Shown here piece after piece: positions 33,025 through 33,914 of a stretch of 33,914 nt of DNA. The position numbers and the translations under genes are program-made. Source of the DNA: an uncultured Lachnospiraceae bacterium (GTDB lineage Bacteria > Bacillota > Clostridia > Lachnospirales > Lachnospiraceae); the NCBI GenBank assembly GCA_947245585.1, contig CAMXPV010000042.1, forward strand, positions 1 to 33,914, in the 5' to 3' direction. The notes beneath the pieces were generated by a model. The model made no database searches and was not told the origin of the DNA. It saw only the letters and a program-made list of their open reading frames with translations. The first letter of the stretch is position 1; the number at the start of each line of letters is the position of its first letter.

Positions 33025-33834
33025 ATGGTGACTCTGTTTGAACAGGAAGTCGGCGGACAGCGCAGACAGTCTTCCAAAGGAAATCAATTAAAATGGTATA
33101 GCGGAAAGAAGTGGTATAAGGCGGATTATACGGGATATGAAGGCTTGTCAGAATATGTGGTCTCGCGTCTGCTTTCTTTTTCTTCGTTGGATCAGGATAT
33201 GTTTATCGTGTATGACACTGTACGGATTCAGTATGGGGAGAACTGTTTTTTAGGGTGCCAGAGCGATCATTTCCTTCCTGCGCATTGGCAGTTGATTACC
33301 TTGGAGAGGCTGTTTTGGCAGTATTATGGGGAGAGCCTGTACCAGAGTGTTTTCCATATCAGGGAGCCTGAAAGCAGAGCGGTGTTTTTGACAGAACAGA
33401 TCGAACAAATGACGGGCCTCAAAGAGTTTGGCAAATATCTGAGCATCATTCTGACGATAGACGCGCTTTTTTTAAATGAGGACAGACATACTCATAATAT
33501 CGCCGTTCTTCGGGATGAGATCGGGCGCTATCACTATTGCCCGGCCTTCGATCATGGCGCATCATTGATGGCAGATACGGGAATGGACTATCCGATTTAC
33601 GTACCCTTAGACAGTCTGTACGAAAAGCCGAAAGCGAAGACTTTATGCAGGGATTTTGACGAACAGTTGGATGCGGTGGAGAAGCGCTACGGACAGCATA
33701 TGAAATTTAACTTTACCAATGCGGATGTGGAAAGGATTCTGGAAGAAGATGTGGAATATCCGGCGGAGGTGAAAAGAAGGGTAAAAGAACTGCTCAGGAG
33801 GCAGCGGCGGAAATATCAATATCTGTTCTCATAA
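33025..33834 (+). CDS. HipA-like serine/threonine kinase
   Basis: A 269-residue protein with the C-terminal kinase core of HipA but without the N-terminal HipA subdomain, so much shorter than HipA (about 440). Kinase features: K32 in WYKADYTGYEG with E43 following (ATP site), catalytic loop LNEDRHTHN with D153 and N158, and metal-binding FDHG with D176. HipA phosphorylates glutamyl-tRNA synthetase; the target here is unknown. ATG 33025 follows AGAGAGGAAT and lies 2 bases after the HTH gene; the frame from 32998 starts within that gene. Likely a toxin-like kinase under control of its partner. A strong terminator follows. Confidence 0.82.
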   Translation: MVTLFEQEVGGQRRQSSKGNQLKWYSGKKWYKADYTGYEGLSEYVVSRLLSFSSLDQDMFIVYDTVRIQYGENCFLGCQSDHFLPAHWQLITLERLFWQYYGESLYQSVFHIREPESRAVFLTEQIEQMTGLKEFGKYLSIILTIDALFLNEDRHTHNIAVLRDEIGRYHYCPAFDHGASLMADTGMDYPIYVPLDSLYEKPKAKTLCRDFDEQLDAVEKRYGQHMKFNFTNADVERILEEDVEYPAEVKRRVKELLRRQRRKYQYLFS

Positions 33835-33837
33835 AAC

Positions 33838-33860
33838 AGGGGCGTTATCTTAGCGCCCCT
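33838..33860 (+). other. GC-rich hairpin after the kinase gene
   Basis: AGGGGCG (33838-33844) pairs with CGCCCCT (33854-33860) around a 9-base loop. No T tract follows; it may help the true terminator 10 bases downstream or protect the mRNA 3' end. Confidence 0.55.
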
Positions 33861-33869
33861 CAGACTGTC

Positions 33870-33900
33870 AAAAAAGGTCAGCAAAAGCTGGCTTTTTTTG
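33870..33900 (+). terminator. Rho-independent terminator of the HTH-kinase operon
   Basis: Six A, then GGTCAGC (33876-33882), loop AAAA, GCTGGC (33887-33892) and seven T. The stem has two wobble pairs and is extended by A-T pairs. A good terminator. The sequence just after it (ATATAAT) looks like a -10 box of the next unit. Confidence 0.88.
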
Positions 33901-33914
33901 ATATAATAAAATCA

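Noticed and set aside
1..33914. CRISPR arrays, rRNA genes, complete tRNA genes and insertion sequences
   Set aside because: No regularly spaced repeats, no transposase or integrase reading frames, no full cloverleaf and no rRNA motifs were found on reading the window.

Overview
The window looks like chromosomal DNA from an anaerobic, low-to-mid GC Firmicute, most likely a gut Clostridia of the Lachnospiraceae type. Pointers are the Pta-AckA acetate pathway, a minimal SUF-like FeS system (SmsC-SmsB) instead of a full suf operon, FeoAB ferrous iron uptake, a UPF0397/ECF vitamin transporter, the UPF0237 ACT protein + UPF0210 pair, an HPr-like protein of the kind seen in that family, LytTR-DUF3021 signalling and strong GGAGG ribosome binding sites. 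The assignment rests on gene content only.

Layout. 1-450: the end of a gene and a degraded gene. 534-2297: two type II toxin-antitoxin modules (RelB/DinJ-YafQ and YefM-YoeB), each with a good promoter overlapped by a palindrome, on either side of a small FMN reductase. 2346-5630: an aldo/keto reductase and a secreted or membrane-anchored GH25 muramidase with a 500-residue C-terminal part I cannot assign. 5738-7389: ACT-domain protein and its usual UPF0210 partner. 7537-13985: a probable long operon of ECF transporter genes (S, fused A-A', T), an NAD-dependent epimerase-like protein, FeoA and FeoB. 14111-16957: a GH13 neopullulanase-type enzyme behind a palindromic LacI-type operator, then a glycerol-1-phosphate dehydrogenase-like protein.

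16981-19110 (minus): a SulP anion transporter with a C-terminal extension, broken by one in-frame TAG. 19405-21000: an HPr-like protein with no histidine at all, facing rmuC across a bidirectional terminator. 21185-25123: smsC-smsB, then cardiolipin synthase (overlapping smsB by 4 bases) and a PlsC-type acyltransferase, so FeS assembly is tied to phospholipid synthesis. 25130-26377 (minus): tmcAL. 26548-28767: pta-ackA.

28780-33914 is the most accessory part: a short tRNA-like stretch, a large hairpin, a three-part flavodoxin/SCP2-like/membrane fusion protein, a LytTR regulator with its DUF3021 membrane partner, a TraX-family gene interrupted by TGA, and finally an HTH protein plus HipA-like kinase pair closed by a strong terminator. 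The last pair is the best candidate here for a poorly described system: it has the shape of a toxin-antitoxin or phospho-signalling module but does not have the usual HipBA layout.
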